Of a stretch of 64,000 bases of DNA, positions 19,776 through 28,652 are shown in pieces. Position 1 is the stretch's first letter. Every line of letters starts with the position of its first letter. This DNA comes from Aquaspirillum serpens DSM 68. GTDB taxonomy: Bacteria; Pseudomonadota; Gammaproteobacteria; Burkholderiales; Aquaspirillaceae. Below the pieces are notes generated by a model. It worked only from the letters and a program-made list of their open reading frames with translations. It ran no database searches and was not told the DNA's origin. The stretch covers positions 1-64,000 of the forward strand of contig NZ_ATVC01000004.1 in assembly GCF_000420525.1 (NCBI RefSeq), in the 5' to 3' direction. The translations under genes and the position numbers were made by a program.

Positions 19776-20495
19776 TTAAGACATAGTTTGGCGCGCCAAA
19801 CACCAATCCTCCCACGCCCGCGCTTTGTCGGGCAAATTACGCAATAAATAAGCAGGGTGATAACTCACAACCAAAGGAATATCACGCCAACGATGTACCC
19901 GCCCACGCAGACGGCTGATAGCTGAATCAGTATCTAACAAAGTTTGTGCAGCAAAACGTCCCAGCGCGATAATGATCGCCGGTTTCACACAATCAATTTG
20001 TGCTTCCAAATATGAAAAGCAGGCGGCAATTTCAGCCGGTTGTGGGTTGCGGTTACCTGGTGGGCGACATTTCAAGATGTTCGCAATCAACACATCCTGC
20101 TCCCTATCTAATCCGACCGCATGCAACATCGCATCGAGTAACTTACCGGCAGGCCCAACGAATGGTAAACCTTGTTTATCTTCCTGTTCACCGGGGGCCT
20201 CACCAATAATCATCCACTTCGCTTGCATTGACCCTCGGCTAAAAACGGTTTGGGTTCTGGTTTGCGCCAGACCACAGTTTTGGCATTGTTGAACCTGTTG
20301 CTGCAAAGTGTCCCATGCCACCACCGGTGTAACAGGTACTACGACCGGTGCCGCATGGTGTTCCGCCGATTCGATTGCTTCTGTTGTTATAGCTGACATG
20401 ACGACCGTCTCAGTGGTGGTTGCAGGAGCAAAACGAGATTGCCACCTCGGTGTAATGCCCATTGCTTCTAACACAAACTGTTGTTCTGGGGTCAT
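19776..20495 (-). CDS. uracil-DNA glycosylase, family 4 (Fe-S type)
   Basis: This 239-residue enzyme removes uracil from DNA. Family 4 is shown by IIGEAPGEQEDKQGLPFVG, KLLDAMLHAVGL, ILKCRPPGNRNPQPAE, ALGRFAAQTLL and SYHPAYLLRN. Cysteines in CQNCGL and CRPPGNRNP, plus one in AACFSYLEAQ, fit the 4Fe-4S ligands. The first 60 residues form a low-complexity Thr/Ala/Val linker, long for the family; related proteins are sometimes annotated as phage-polymerase-like. Its start overlaps the rimI stop by 4 bases in the tsaB-rimI-glycosylase set. Confidence 0.92.
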   Translation of the reverse strand: MTPEQQFVLEAMGITPRWQSRFAPATTTETVVMSAITTEAIESAEHHAAPVVVPVTPVVAWDTLQQQVQQCQNCGLAQTRTQTVFSRGSMQAKWMIIGEAPGEQEDKQGLPFVGPAGKLLDAMLHAVGLDREQDVLIANILKCRPPGNRNPQPAEIAACFSYLEAQIDCVKPAIIIALGRFAAQTLLDTDSAISRLRGRVHRWRDIPLVVSYHPAYLLRNLPDKARAWEDWCLARQTMS

Positions 20496-20974
20496 GGTGC
20501 CTCCTCTGGTAGCAAGCGTTTTTCTAAAACTAGCCCGTCTTCGCGCCCACCTTCAGGCACAGGATAATACCCACGACGTCGCCCAATTTCCCGATACCCC
20601 AGACTTTGATACAAACCACGGGCAGGCATATTACCGACCCGCACCTCCAATAGCATCCGCCCCTTGCCCTGTTGTATTGCCCATGTTTCACACTGCGTTA
20701 ATAAATATCGCCCCCACCCTTGCCGTTGTTGTGACTGAGCAATCACGATTTCTAATAATTCCACTTCATCAGGCAAGGGCAATAACACGGCGAATCCTGC
20801 CCACTGTTGTTGCCACTGCAATCCCACAATCAAATGCCCCGCTTGCCAAGAGCTCACTAACTGGGACAATGTCCATGCCCCGATTTGTGCCTCGGCAGCC
20901 ATGACAGCCAACGCGGGTAAATCGGCTTCAGCCAGTGGAAAGATGACCTGAGGCCAAGCCTTAACGTCGTTCAT
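20492..20974 (-). CDS. rimI: ribosomal protein S18-alanine N-acetyltransferase
   Basis: This 160-residue GNAT enzyme is of the RimI type, which acetylates the N-terminus of ribosomal protein S18. The acetyl-CoA site is QRQGWGRYLLTQCETWA, followed by MLLEVRVGNMPARGLYQSLGY, where the NxPA-x-x-LY pattern is characteristic. Placement between tsaB (14-base overlap) and the glycosylase gene (4-base overlap) is a common order and supports RimI over other GNAT members. Confidence 0.92.
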   Translation of the reverse strand: MNDVKAWPQVIFPLAEADLPALAVMAAEAQIGAWTLSQLVSSWQAGHLIVGLQWQQQWAGFAVLLPLPDEVELLEIVIAQSQQRQGWGRYLLTQCETWAIQQGKGRMLLEVRVGNMPARGLYQSLGYREIGRRRGYYPVPEGGREDGLVLEKRLLPEEAP

Positions 20975-21626
20975 GGGTTTTCAATGCCACTTTATCGCGC
21001 AGGTACAACAACGACAGTTGTTCGGCAGATACAGTCGAGAATTGCCCTGACAACGCCAATCGTAGTAAGCCAGCAGAAGTCGGAACGGCAACGGGACTGA
21101 TGGTCAGTTGATGGTCCTGCAGCGCGTGTTGCAAGGGTTCTGGGTAGGCCGACCACGCCGTACCACAACCCGTCCACGCCTGAGCAGGTAAAGCGGGAAG
21201 CTGTGCTGGTGTGATGAGTTGCGGGGAAACAATCGGCTGTTGCCATGCGTCGGCTTGATAAGCAGCAAAATAGACTTCTCCCATCCGCGCATCCATTGCC
21301 ACCAGCGGATAGTCGGCATCGGTGCTGGCAGCCACCGCCGCCAAAGTCGAAACCGGCATCAATGGTAGGTCATGAGCAAAAGCCAGTCCTTGCGCCAAAC
21401 CACAACCAATACGTAAACCAGTAAACGCCCCTGGCCCATTACCCACCACAATCACCTCAATCTCCGCCAACGACAGCTTCGCCTGTTCGAGTAATTGCCG
21501 TAGTTGTGGCAAGGTATACTCGGCATGACCTTGCTTGATATGAGCATCAGCCTGCCATAGCTTACCATGCGCGTAGACCCCTAATGCAACCCACTCGGTT
21601 GCGGTATCAAGAACAATACAATTCAT
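20961..21626 (-). CDS. tsaB: tRNA threonylcarbamoyladenosine biosynthesis protein TsaB
   Basis: TsaB is the non-catalytic partner of TsaD in the complex that makes t6A37 on ANN-decoding tRNAs. The ATG at 21626 (MNCIVLDTATEWVALGVY) matches the family start; upstream in-frame codons to 21689 look untranslated. The 221-residue protein has the ASKHA fold with VVGNGPGAFTGLRIGCGLAQ, and lacks the metal-binding histidines of TsaD. Overlap with rimI suggests translational coupling. TsaC, TsaD and TsaE are not in the window. Confidence 0.95.
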   Translation of the reverse strand: MNCIVLDTATEWVALGVYAHGKLWQADAHIKQGHAEYTLPQLRQLLEQAKLSLAEIEVIVVGNGPGAFTGLRIGCGLAQGLAFAHDLPLMPVSTLAAVAASTDADYPLVAMDARMGEVYFAAYQADAWQQPIVSPQLITPAQLPALPAQAWTGCGTAWSAYPEPLQHALQDHQLTISPVAVPTSAGLLRLALSGQFSTVSAEQLSLLYLRDKVALKTHERR

Positions 21627-21702
21627 GTTTTCTGTATCACAAATAAAGAAGCGGCAGCCGTGGGATACGGTGCCGCTGTCAAAAATCACACTCTAACGAG
21701 AT

Positions 21703-22920
21703 TTAGATACCGAGTTCTTCCACCCATGCCAAGGCATTAACATGCGCTTGGTTGATTTCGTTGGCAGATAAACCCAGTTGCTCGCTCAGCGCCTGCACCT
21801 GTGTCATCTGTGGATCTTCACATGCCTCAATCAGTTGTAACACTGTACCGAACAAGCCACGGCGTTCTAATAACGCTTCGCGGACTTCTTCTGGTAACAA
21901 CATATTGTCTAAGACTTCCGACATCGGCATATCTAAAATCACATCCAGCAAAGAGAACATGCCAGTGATAAATAAATCATCATTGTTCGAGCGATGGCGG
22001 ATGGACTGCCCGACCAACTCAGCAAAACGACCGCGTGTTACCGTGGTTTTTAATAACGCCGGCGGTAAGCCAGCTTCTTCGCCAGCAGAGACCAATAACA
22101 AGGTCAGCCACCGGTAAAGCTTTTGATAACCAAGCAAAGTCAATGCTTGCCGAATCGAGGTAATTTCACTGCACAGGGCAAAACCGACCGAGTTGATATA
22201 GCGGAACAACTTATACGACATCGCTACATCAGCCTTCATCGCCCGTTCAATCTCAGGAATCTCCGCATTTTTACGCAGCAGATTCAAGATGACGATGATA
22301 TTCGATAGATTAGGGTGAATGGTTTTGGCAGATAAGGTTTCTGGACGTGCAAAGTAATGTCCTTGGAAACCATCAAACCCTGCATCACGTGCTAAGCGGA
22401 AATGTTCGCGGGTTTCAACTTTTTCTGCCAGTTGAATGACCGCGTGTTTGCGTAAATCTTGGCTAATTTGCGGCAAACGGTTCACATCAGCATGCAAAAT
22501 ATCCACTTTGACATAGTTGGCAATACCCAACAGCTGTGCTTGCGTAGTACCCAAGGCAAAATCATCGAGTGCAATACCAAAGCCTTGTGCCCGTAAACGC
22601 TTTGCCCGCTGAATCACTTCTTCGTTGCATGTGATGGAAGGGTTGATTTCCAGCACCACTCGTTGTGGATGCAACAATTCTAAAAACTCGCTCATCAACA
22701 TCCGTTCACCGACGTTGATAAAAGCCAGTTTATTACCAATCAACCAACCTGCGCTCATATTGGCCAGTGTGTTAGCCAATACACTGATTCCTGCTTGCAA
22801 ATCACTGTCAAAGTCGGCAGTAACCGCCTGACCATCGAGACGAAATAGAAGCTCGTAACCAATAATTTGCTGGTTACGATTTAATACCGGTTGTCTACCG
22901 ATAAATGCAGCACTAGGCAT
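21703..22920 (-). CDS. EAL and HDOD domain signalling protein (YuxH type)
   Basis: The 405-residue protein has an N-terminal EAL-like domain (residues 1-200) and a C-terminal HDOD domain (about 205-400). In the EAL part the signature reads YELLFR, and catalytic metal ligands seem incomplete (FGIALDDFALG is kept). It is thus more likely a c-di-GMP sensor or inactive scaffold than a phosphodiesterase. The HDOD part has MKADVAMSYKLFRYINSVGF and SIRQALTLLGYQKL. CdgJ of Vibrio cholerae, which affects motility, has this architecture. It lies 20 bases after the cheA reading frame on the same strand, so it is probably a member of the chemotaxis operon. Confidence 0.88.
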   Translation of the reverse strand: MPSAAFIGRQPVLNRNQQIIGYELLFRLDGQAVTADFDSDLQAGISVLANTLANMSAGWLIGNKLAFINVGERMLMSEFLELLHPQRVVLEINPSITCNEEVIQRAKRLRAQGFGIALDDFALGTTQAQLLGIANYVKVDILHADVNRLPQISQDLRKHAVIQLAEKVETREHFRLARDAGFDGFQGHYFARPETLSAKTIHPNLSNIIVILNLLRKNAEIPEIERAMKADVAMSYKLFRYINSVGFALCSEITSIRQALTLLGYQKLYRWLTLLLVSAGEEAGLPPALLKTTVTRGRFAELVGQSIRHRSNNDDLFITGMFSLLDVILDMPMSEVLDNMLLPEEVREALLERRGLFGTVLQLIEACEDPQMTQVQALSEQLGLSANEINQAHVNALAWVEELGI

Positions 22921-22940
22921 GACCGTCCTTCAAAAAAGAC

Positions 22941-24569
22941 TTATGAAGCATCAAATAAGGCTAAGTTATTGCTGACGCGAGAACTCGACTCACTGCTTTT
23001 TCCAGACAATAAATCTTCCATATCCAATACCAAGACTACCGAACCATCACCCGACAACGTCGCACCTGCGACACCTTTAGGCCGAATATTTTGCAATGGT
23101 TTAATCACCACATCATCGCGGCCAACAAAGGCATCGATTGCCAAAATAAAGGCTTTTTCTGCCGATTGCATCAATACGCCAAAAGCAGGATCTTGTGTTG
23201 GCGGCCAATTCAATAAGTCGGCCAAAGGTCGTACAGGGAGGATTTCATCACGCACCACAATGGTTGGGCGGCCAGAGACTTCTTGAATCGAATTTTTCTG
23301 GATAGGGATAATTTCACGCACCATTGCCAACGGCACGGCAAAGGGTTGTCCACACACTTTCACCACCAACACCGGCAAAATAGCGAGGGTCAATGGCAAG
23401 GAAATGCTCAAACGTGTGCCTTCACCCATCACTGAGCTGATGTCGATGCGACCGTTTAATTTTTGGATGTTGGTACGTACCACATCCATCCCAACCCCAC
23501 GGCCAGACACATTTGAGATTTGATCTTTAGTTGAAAAGCCGGGCAAGAAAATAAGATGCAAAGCTTGTTTGTCGTCAATGCTGTTAGCGGTTTCTGCGTC
23601 GATCAGTCCTTTTTCGACTGCTTTTTTACGCAATACCTCAGGATTCATCCCACGACCATCATCATTGATCTCAATAACGATATGGTCGCCTACCTGAGTG
23701 GCAGACAGTTCAACCACGCTCTTGGCAGGTTTGCCCACCGAAATACGTTCTTCTGCCGTTTCAACACCATGATCGACCGCATTACGCACCAAGTGCACCA
23801 GCGGATCGTTAAGATCCTCAATCATGGTTTTGTCGAGTTCGGTCTCTTCACCCGAAATGACTAACTCAACTTCTTTGCCTAACTGTCGTGCTAGATCACG
23901 AGCCAAACGAGGATATTTTTGGAACAAGCGGCCAATTGGCTGCATGCGGGTTTTCATCACCGCATTTTGCAAGTCACCGACTAATAAATCGAGCTGGCTG
24001 ACTGCCTCGTCTAACGCACGTAAAGTATTTTGCGAGTTATTGCCTTGCAGAATTTCAGTACGTAGGGTGGTAAGGCGGTTTTTGGTTAACCCAATCTCAC
24101 CAGACAAGTTCAACACTTGGTCGAGACGCTGGGTATCAATCCGAATGGTGTTTTCTTGTGGTGCTGCAGTCACCATCCCGCTTGGTTTATTTTGTGTCCG
24201 TGGCGGAGGCGGTGGAGCAGGCGGGGCAGCGGCAGGAATCAATTCACCTTCGGTTGCTGGCGTGGCAACGGGTGCAGGTGTTGGAGCCGGTGTGGCAACG
24301 ACTGCCTGACTGGTGACCGCTGGTACTGCCGCTGCAGGGACAACCACAGCTTGATATAACTGTTGCCAGTCTGGGCCGCTACTTGGTGCGGGCGCAACCG
24401 GTGCTGGTGCAGGGGGGGCGGCAACTGGGGACGGTGCTGCTGCTTCACCACGCAAGGCGCCTTCTAAGCGATCTAATAAATTAGAGTCGGCGCTCGGTGG
24501 CATCCGGCGTTGTGCCAGATAATCGAACATATCACGGACTGTGCCTGTGGCATCCATGATGACGTCCAT
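22941..24569 (-). pseudogene. cheA: chemotaxis histidine kinase CheA, C-terminal fragment (P3-P4-P5)
   Basis: This frame starts at an ATG that overlaps the stop of the upstream fragment as TGATG, giving 542 residues. It begins inside the fourth helix of the HPt domain. A Pro/Ala-rich linker (about residues 30-150) replaces a clear P2 domain. Then come the dimerisation helices (QNTLRALDEAVSQLDLLVGD) and the ATPase domain with HLVRNAVDHG, NDDGRGM and VSGRGVGMDVVR. A CheW-like P5 domain follows. All kinase motifs are intact. It lacks the phospho-accepting histidine, which is in the other fragment. Re-initiation at the overlapping ATG could still make it. With one 17-bp copy removed, 22941-24853 becomes one 631-codon gene. 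Confidence 0.9.
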
Positions 24570-24591
24570 CAACTGATGACGTCCATCAACT
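24558..24591 (-). repeat. 17-bp perfect tandem duplication that breaks the cheA frame
   Basis: Two identical head-to-tail copies of a 17-base unit (24558-24574 and 24575-24591, minus-strand unit AGTTGATGGACGTCATC) lie inside cheA. Because 17 is not a multiple of three, the frame shifts and reaches TGA at 24571-24569. The span 22941-24853 is 1913 bases; minus 17 it is 1896, exactly 632 codons including stop. No flanking insertion sequence is present. The structure fits slipped-strand duplication, and could also be an assembly error. Confidence 0.95.
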
Positions 24592-24853
24592 GTACCGAGA
24601 GTTGCAATTCGTTATTACGGAGTTTGTCGAACAAGTTTTCCGTACGGTGGCACAACGACACCAGAGAGGCGACATTTAAAAAGCCCGCTCCGCCTTTGAT
24701 GGTGTGGAACCCACGGAAAATGTCATTTAACAAATTCGTATCGCCAGGTCGTTTCTCTAGCTCGACAAGTTTGTTATCGACATCGGCCAGCAATTCGGAC
24801 GACTCGGTCAGAAAGTCTTGCAATAGTTCTTCCATTCCGGCGAAGTCGCTCAT
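24569..24853 (-). pseudogene. cheA: chemotaxis histidine kinase CheA, N-terminal HPt fragment
   Basis: This frame gives 94 residues of the P1 (HPt) domain. It has the phospho-accepting His50 in FHTIKGGAGFL. The reading ends VQLMDVIS and then TGA, just after the first copy of the 17-bp repeat. P1 domains usually span about 130 residues, and the break falls early in the fourth helix of the bundle. The free fragment may therefore not fold well alone. CheA fragments are known to work in trans in E. coli when split between domains, but this split is inside one. The gene lies 68 bases after cheZ and would pass phosphate to CheY and CheV. Confidence 0.9.
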
Positions 24854-24921
24854 GATGGGGTTCCTCTTTCACTATAATTTTTAGATATCTGGGGCGGGTG
24901 TCGGTCAATTTCTCGAGAACC

Positions 24922-26019
24922 CTAGAAGCCAAGGCTTTCTAATAGATCATCCACTTGCTGTTGATTTGCAACGACATCGGTACGCCCAGTGGCATTGATC
25001 ACTGGCCCATTTTCCAGACCTGTACTGCATTGTTCTGGCTCTCGCTCAGGAGAATATTCCATCAAAAACTCAACCAGTTCGCCTTCAACTTGTTGCACCA
25101 TGTTCAAGACACGTTTGATGACTTGACCGGTTAAATCTTGGAAATCTTGCGCCATCACGATTTCCATCAGCTGTTGGTTCGTGGCTTGGGTTTTTGATGG
25201 CAACTCGTTAAAGAAGCGATGTGAATTTGTCGCCAATAATTTGAATTCTTCAACTGACAATTTATTGTCAAACAACTGTTGCCAACCTTGCGACAACGCC
25301 TGTGCCTGACGCTCCATCTCATCTTGCAAGGGTTTAGCGCGATCAGTGGCATTTAACACCCGTTCGGCAGCCTGTTCGGTCATGGTCGCGACATATTGCA
25401 GACGATCTTTTGCATCAGGAATGGCGGAAGCGGCCCGTTCCAGCGATTTGTCGTAGCCCAACTCGCGTAATGCATCATGGAATTTCCGTGTTAGCTGACC
25501 GACACGGGAATACATCACGGCCTCACGATCTGAGGTGTTGGATTCATTCACCGGACTGGGCGCAGGGCTTGATACCGGTGCCGCTGCTGGCATGGCATGT
25601 GTCTGTTGCACCACCGCATCAAACAACGCCTCAAGTTCAGGGTTGTCCCCTTCCATTTCCATTGAAACCGGTGCCGGGGCTGGCGGAGGGGGCGCAACGG
25701 GGGCATGGGCGGCTTGAGCAATGCTATCGAATAAAGCTTCAAGTTCGGGGTTATCGCCCGAAGGGGAAGATGGGGCGGGAGCAGCAACCGGTATAGGAGG
25801 CGGTGTGACAACTGCAGTTTGTGCATGAGCAGATTGCGCCACGCTATCAAACAGCGCCTCTAATTCGGGACTATCGCCTGAGCCAGTATCGAAAGACGGA
25901 CTGGGCGCCATCGCAGCAGGAGCAGGTGTGGACGCGGGTATTTGTCCTTGGTATGCCACACGGTCAAACAGCGCCTCTAACTCCGGTGAGTCTCCGCTTT
26001 CCAATAGATGATCCGGCAT
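24922..26019 (-). CDS. cheZ: CheY-phosphate phosphatase CheZ with four N-terminal acidic repeats
   Basis: CheZ removes phosphate from CheY-P to end the motor signal. The catalytic segment MAQDFQDLTGQVIKRVL holds the Asp and Gln equivalent to D143 and Q147 of E. coli. The C-terminus VDDLLESLGF is the CheY-binding peptide. At 365 residues it is about 150 longer than usual. The extra N-terminus has four copies of GD(S/N)PELEALFD starting at residues 9, 48, 88 and 124, joined by Pro/Ala-rich linkers. One copy of such a motif is common in relatives as I recall; four is unusual. It lies 27 bases after cheY and before cheA. Confidence 0.93.
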   Translation of the reverse strand: MPDHLLESGDSPELEALFDRVAYQGQIPASTPAPAAMAPSPSFDTGSGDSPELEALFDSVAQSAHAQTAVVTPPPIPVAAPAPSSPSGDNPELEALFDSIAQAAHAPVAPPPPAPAPVSMEMEGDNPELEALFDAVVQQTHAMPAAAPVSSPAPSPVNESNTSDREAVMYSRVGQLTRKFHDALRELGYDKSLERAASAIPDAKDRLQYVATMTEQAAERVLNATDRAKPLQDEMERQAQALSQGWQQLFDNKLSVEEFKLLATNSHRFFNELPSKTQATNQQLMEIVMAQDFQDLTGQVIKRVLNMVQQVEGELVEFLMEYSPEREPEQCSTGLENGPVINATGRTDVVANQQQVDDLLESLGF

Positions 26020-26046
26020 AATGATTTCCTCCCGTTAAGCGTTAGC

Positions 26047-26445
26047 TCACTGTTTGGCCAAGTTTTGGAAGATTTTTGCCAGTTTTTCTTCCAAGACTGC
26101 TGCGGTGAATGGTTTGACGATATAACCATTAGCACCTGCAGTTGCCGCTTCAATGATGTTTTCACGCTTAGCTTCTGCAGTAATCATCAAGAAAGGCAGA
26201 TGTTTAATTTGTGGATCTGCACGCACAGCACGCAACAGTTCGATCCCTGTCATGTTCGGCATGTTCCAGTCCGAGATCACAAACTCATACGCTTGTGTTT
26301 TGAGTTTGTGCAGCGCGGCAGTCCCATCTTCGGCCTCATCCACATTAGTAAAACCCAATTCTTTCAAAAGGTTACGGATGATGCGACGCATCGTCGAGAA
26401 GTCATCAACGACGAGAAAACGAAGATTTTTGTTTGCCTCTACCAT
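26047..26445 (-). CDS. cheY: chemotaxis response regulator CheY
   Basis: CheY is the diffusible regulator that, when phosphorylated by CheA, binds FliM to change motor rotation. The 132-residue receiver has the acidic pair D14 and D15, phospho-acceptor D59 in ISDWNMPN, T89 in MITAEA and K111 in VKPF. There is no output domain. The order cheY-cheZ-cheA is the usual one and supports this being the flagellar CheY. It follows the second cheV by 70 bases. Confidence 0.97.
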   Translation of the reverse strand: MVEANKNLRFLVVDDFSTMRRIIRNLLKELGFTNVDEAEDGTAALHKLKTQAYEFVISDWNMPNMTGIELLRAVRADPQIKHLPFLMITAEAKRENIIEAATAGANGYIVKPFTAAVLEEKLAKIFQNLAKQ

Positions 26446-26515
26446 AATTTGTCATGTCCTAGTTGGTCGAGAGTTGTAAATGAGCCGCGTATTCTATGGC
26501 AATTTGAGAAGATTG

Positions 26516-27460
26516 TTATCTTTGTAGATAAGGAAGCAAAGTCTCTGCCAACAACGCCGGTTCAAATTTTGCCACGTAAGCATCCACGCCAACACTGGCC
26601 CCCATCGCACGATTGGCATTGGAGGAGATGGATGAGTGCATCACCACTGGAATCCCAGCAAAGCGTGGGTCGCTCTTAATATTACGCGTTAGCACAAAAC
26701 CGTCTAGCTCTGGCATTTCAGCATCAACCAAAATTAATTTGAGCGTATCAGCCAAGCGGCTTTGGCCTGCTGGTTGACGGTTGGCAAAAGACTGCAATTT
26801 ATCCCATGCTTCACGACCATTGGTGGCCTGATGGTATTTCACCCGCATCTTATCGAGCACGCTGGTGATTTCTTTACGTGCTACCACCGAATCATCTACA
26901 AAAAAGACAAATTGATCGGGGGCTAAGTCCGCTTGTGGGATATCTGGCATCCGTGACTCGCCCACCACAGAAGACAAAATTTGCTCAACGTCTAAAATCG
27001 ACACCAGCTTACCGTCTTCCAATTCGGTGATGGCGATAATCATCGCTTGATTCCCTCCGCTGCTGCTGACGACATTTTCTGGTGCCCGCATTTTTTCCCA
27101 ATCGACCCGAATAATGCGATCTACCGAATCGACCAACAGCGCTTGGGTGCTGCGGTTGAACTCGGTCACGATCATCGAGTTGTAGGTACGGGTTTCTGCT
27201 TGGGCGGCACCGATAAATTTAGCCAGAGAGATTATCGGAATAATGTTACCGCGCAAGGAAATCACACCTTGTACCCCAAAAGGCATGTTAGGCGATTTCG
27301 TGATTTCAGGCGTTTGTGAAACTTCACGCACTTTGAACACATTGATGCCGAAAATTTCACGTGTCCCAAGTGAGAACAGCAGGATCTCCATTTTATTGGA
27401 GCCTGCCATACGTGAGCGAACATCAATATCCGCCAGAAGAGGAGCGTCTTGTACTGTCAT
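26516..27460 (-). CDS. cheV: chemotaxis coupling protein CheV (second copy)
   Basis: CheV joins a CheW-like domain that couples receptors to CheA with a receiver domain that can accept phosphate and tune signalling. The CheW part (residues 1-165) has EIFGINVFKVREVSQTPEI and VQGVISLRGNIIPIISLAKF. The receiver (about 180-314) has FFVDDSVVARKEI, phospho-acceptor Asp in LILVDAEMPELDG and the lysine of YVAKFEP. The 314 residues equal the length of the adjacent paralogue at 27521-28465, so the two arose by duplication. The gap between them is 60 bases. Confidence 0.95.
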   Translation of the reverse strand: MTVQDAPLLADIDVRSRMAGSNKMEILLFSLGTREIFGINVFKVREVSQTPEITKSPNMPFGVQGVISLRGNIIPIISLAKFIGAAQAETRTYNSMIVTEFNRSTQALLVDSVDRIIRVDWEKMRAPENVVSSSGGNQAMIIAITELEDGKLVSILDVEQILSSVVGESRMPDIPQADLAPDQFVFFVDDSVVARKEITSVLDKMRVKYHQATNGREAWDKLQSFANRQPAGQSRLADTLKLILVDAEMPELDGFVLTRNIKSDPRFAGIPVVMHSSISSNANRAMGASVGVDAYVAKFEPALLAETLLPYLQR

Positions 27461-27520
27461 AATGACTTGGCCTTAAATCATCTTGGCTATGCCGGAGTAG
27501 AGTTGGAGAGCCACACGCCA

Positions 27521-28465
27521 TCAGCCCAATTTGAGCATTTCGCGGATTTTGAGCGACAACTTCTGTGGTTCAAATTTGGATACATAGGCATCCACACCTA
27601 CCGACTGCCCAAGTTTTTGGTTTGAAGTTCCAGAGAGAGATGAGTGCATCAATACGGGAATTCCAGTAAAACGGCTGTCGCTTTTGATCATCTTGGTCAA
27701 AATATAGCCGTCCATCTCAGGCATTTCGACATCAGTTAACACTAAATGCAGATGGTCACGTAACGGCACACCAGATAAGTCGGATTGGGTTGCCATCCGC
27801 GATAGCTCATCCCAAGCGCGGCGGCCATTGATCGCCCCAGCATGGCGCACGCCCATCATATCCAAGGTTTTTTCAATCTGTTTACGGGCAACAGCAGAAT
27901 CATCGGCATAGAACACCATACAAGGCTGTTGTACAGGTTCGATGTTGACGTATTGGAACGAGTCGTCGATGTTGGTGGTTTCTGCCAAGACCTTCTCGAC
28001 ATCAATCATCATCACCAGCGAGTTATCTGCCAACTCGGTCACCGCTGTCACCAAACCGCCCATCCGGTTAGAAATCATCTCGGGAGGGACGCGCATGGCC
28101 GACCAATCGAGACGAAGGATGGTGTCAACTGCCTCGACCAAGAAACCTTGGGTGTGGCCGTTGTATTCGGTCACGATCATGATTTCTGGCTGTTTGTCAG
28201 TGATAATGCCAGTGTATTTTGCTAAATCGATCACCGGTACCAGTTGACCACGCAGACTGACCATGCCTTCGACAGAGGCTTGCATTTCTGGGGCAGTGGT
28301 GATCTCTGGTGTACGCATGACTTCACGCACTTTAAATACGTTGATGCCGAAGATTTCTTTTCGCCCGGTGCGCTGATCCATACCGAGAGAAAAGAGAAGG
28401 ATCTCCAGTTTGTTGGTACCCGCAAGTTTGGTTCGGGCGTCGATTCTTTTCAGAAGGTCGGACAC
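27521..28465 (-). CDS. cheV: chemotaxis coupling protein CheV (first copy)
   Basis: This is the first gene of the minus-strand chemotaxis operon. The CheW-like domain has KEIFGINVFKVREVMRTPEI and VEGMVSLRGQLVPVIDLAKY. The receiver has VFYADDSAVARKQI, LVLTDVEMPEMDG with the phospho-acceptor, and SKFEPQKLS. It differs from the second copy by an insert MDQRTGRK near residue 30, and in many surface positions. The pair may therefore serve different receptors. No separate cheW gene occurs in the window. The 187-base region before it is shared with the divergent kinase gene. Confidence 0.95.
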   Translation of the reverse strand: MSDLLKRIDARTKLAGTNKLEILLFSLGMDQRTGRKEIFGINVFKVREVMRTPEITTAPEMQASVEGMVSLRGQLVPVIDLAKYTGIITDKQPEIMIVTEYNGHTQGFLVEAVDTILRLDWSAMRVPPEMISNRMGGLVTAVTELADNSLVMMIDVEKVLAETTNIDDSFQYVNIEPVQQPCMVFYADDSAVARKQIEKTLDMMGVRHAGAINGRRAWDELSRMATQSDLSGVPLRDHLHLVLTDVEMPEMDGYILTKMIKSDSRFTGIPVLMHSSLSGTSNQKLGQSVGVDAYVSKFEPQKLSLKIREMLKLG

Positions 28466-28652
28466 AGGCGGCTCCGCTGAATGGGTCTTTGTCAGAGTTG
28501 AATTAAATTTTAGGATGACATCGCGAACAATTTACAGGCATGATGCCAAACAAAAACAGTTTAGCAGTCAAACGCGCAAAACCTGTACGGAATGCATCAT
28601 CACGCTATTATTACCACAAAATCCCAAGAAACGTCATAAAAGCGATTTGTGA

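Noticed and set aside
28466-28652. Sigma-28 or sigma-54 promoter in the cheV/kinase divergent region
   Set aside because: Neither TAAA-N15-GCCGATAA nor TGGCAC-N5-TTGC could be placed with acceptable match on either strand.
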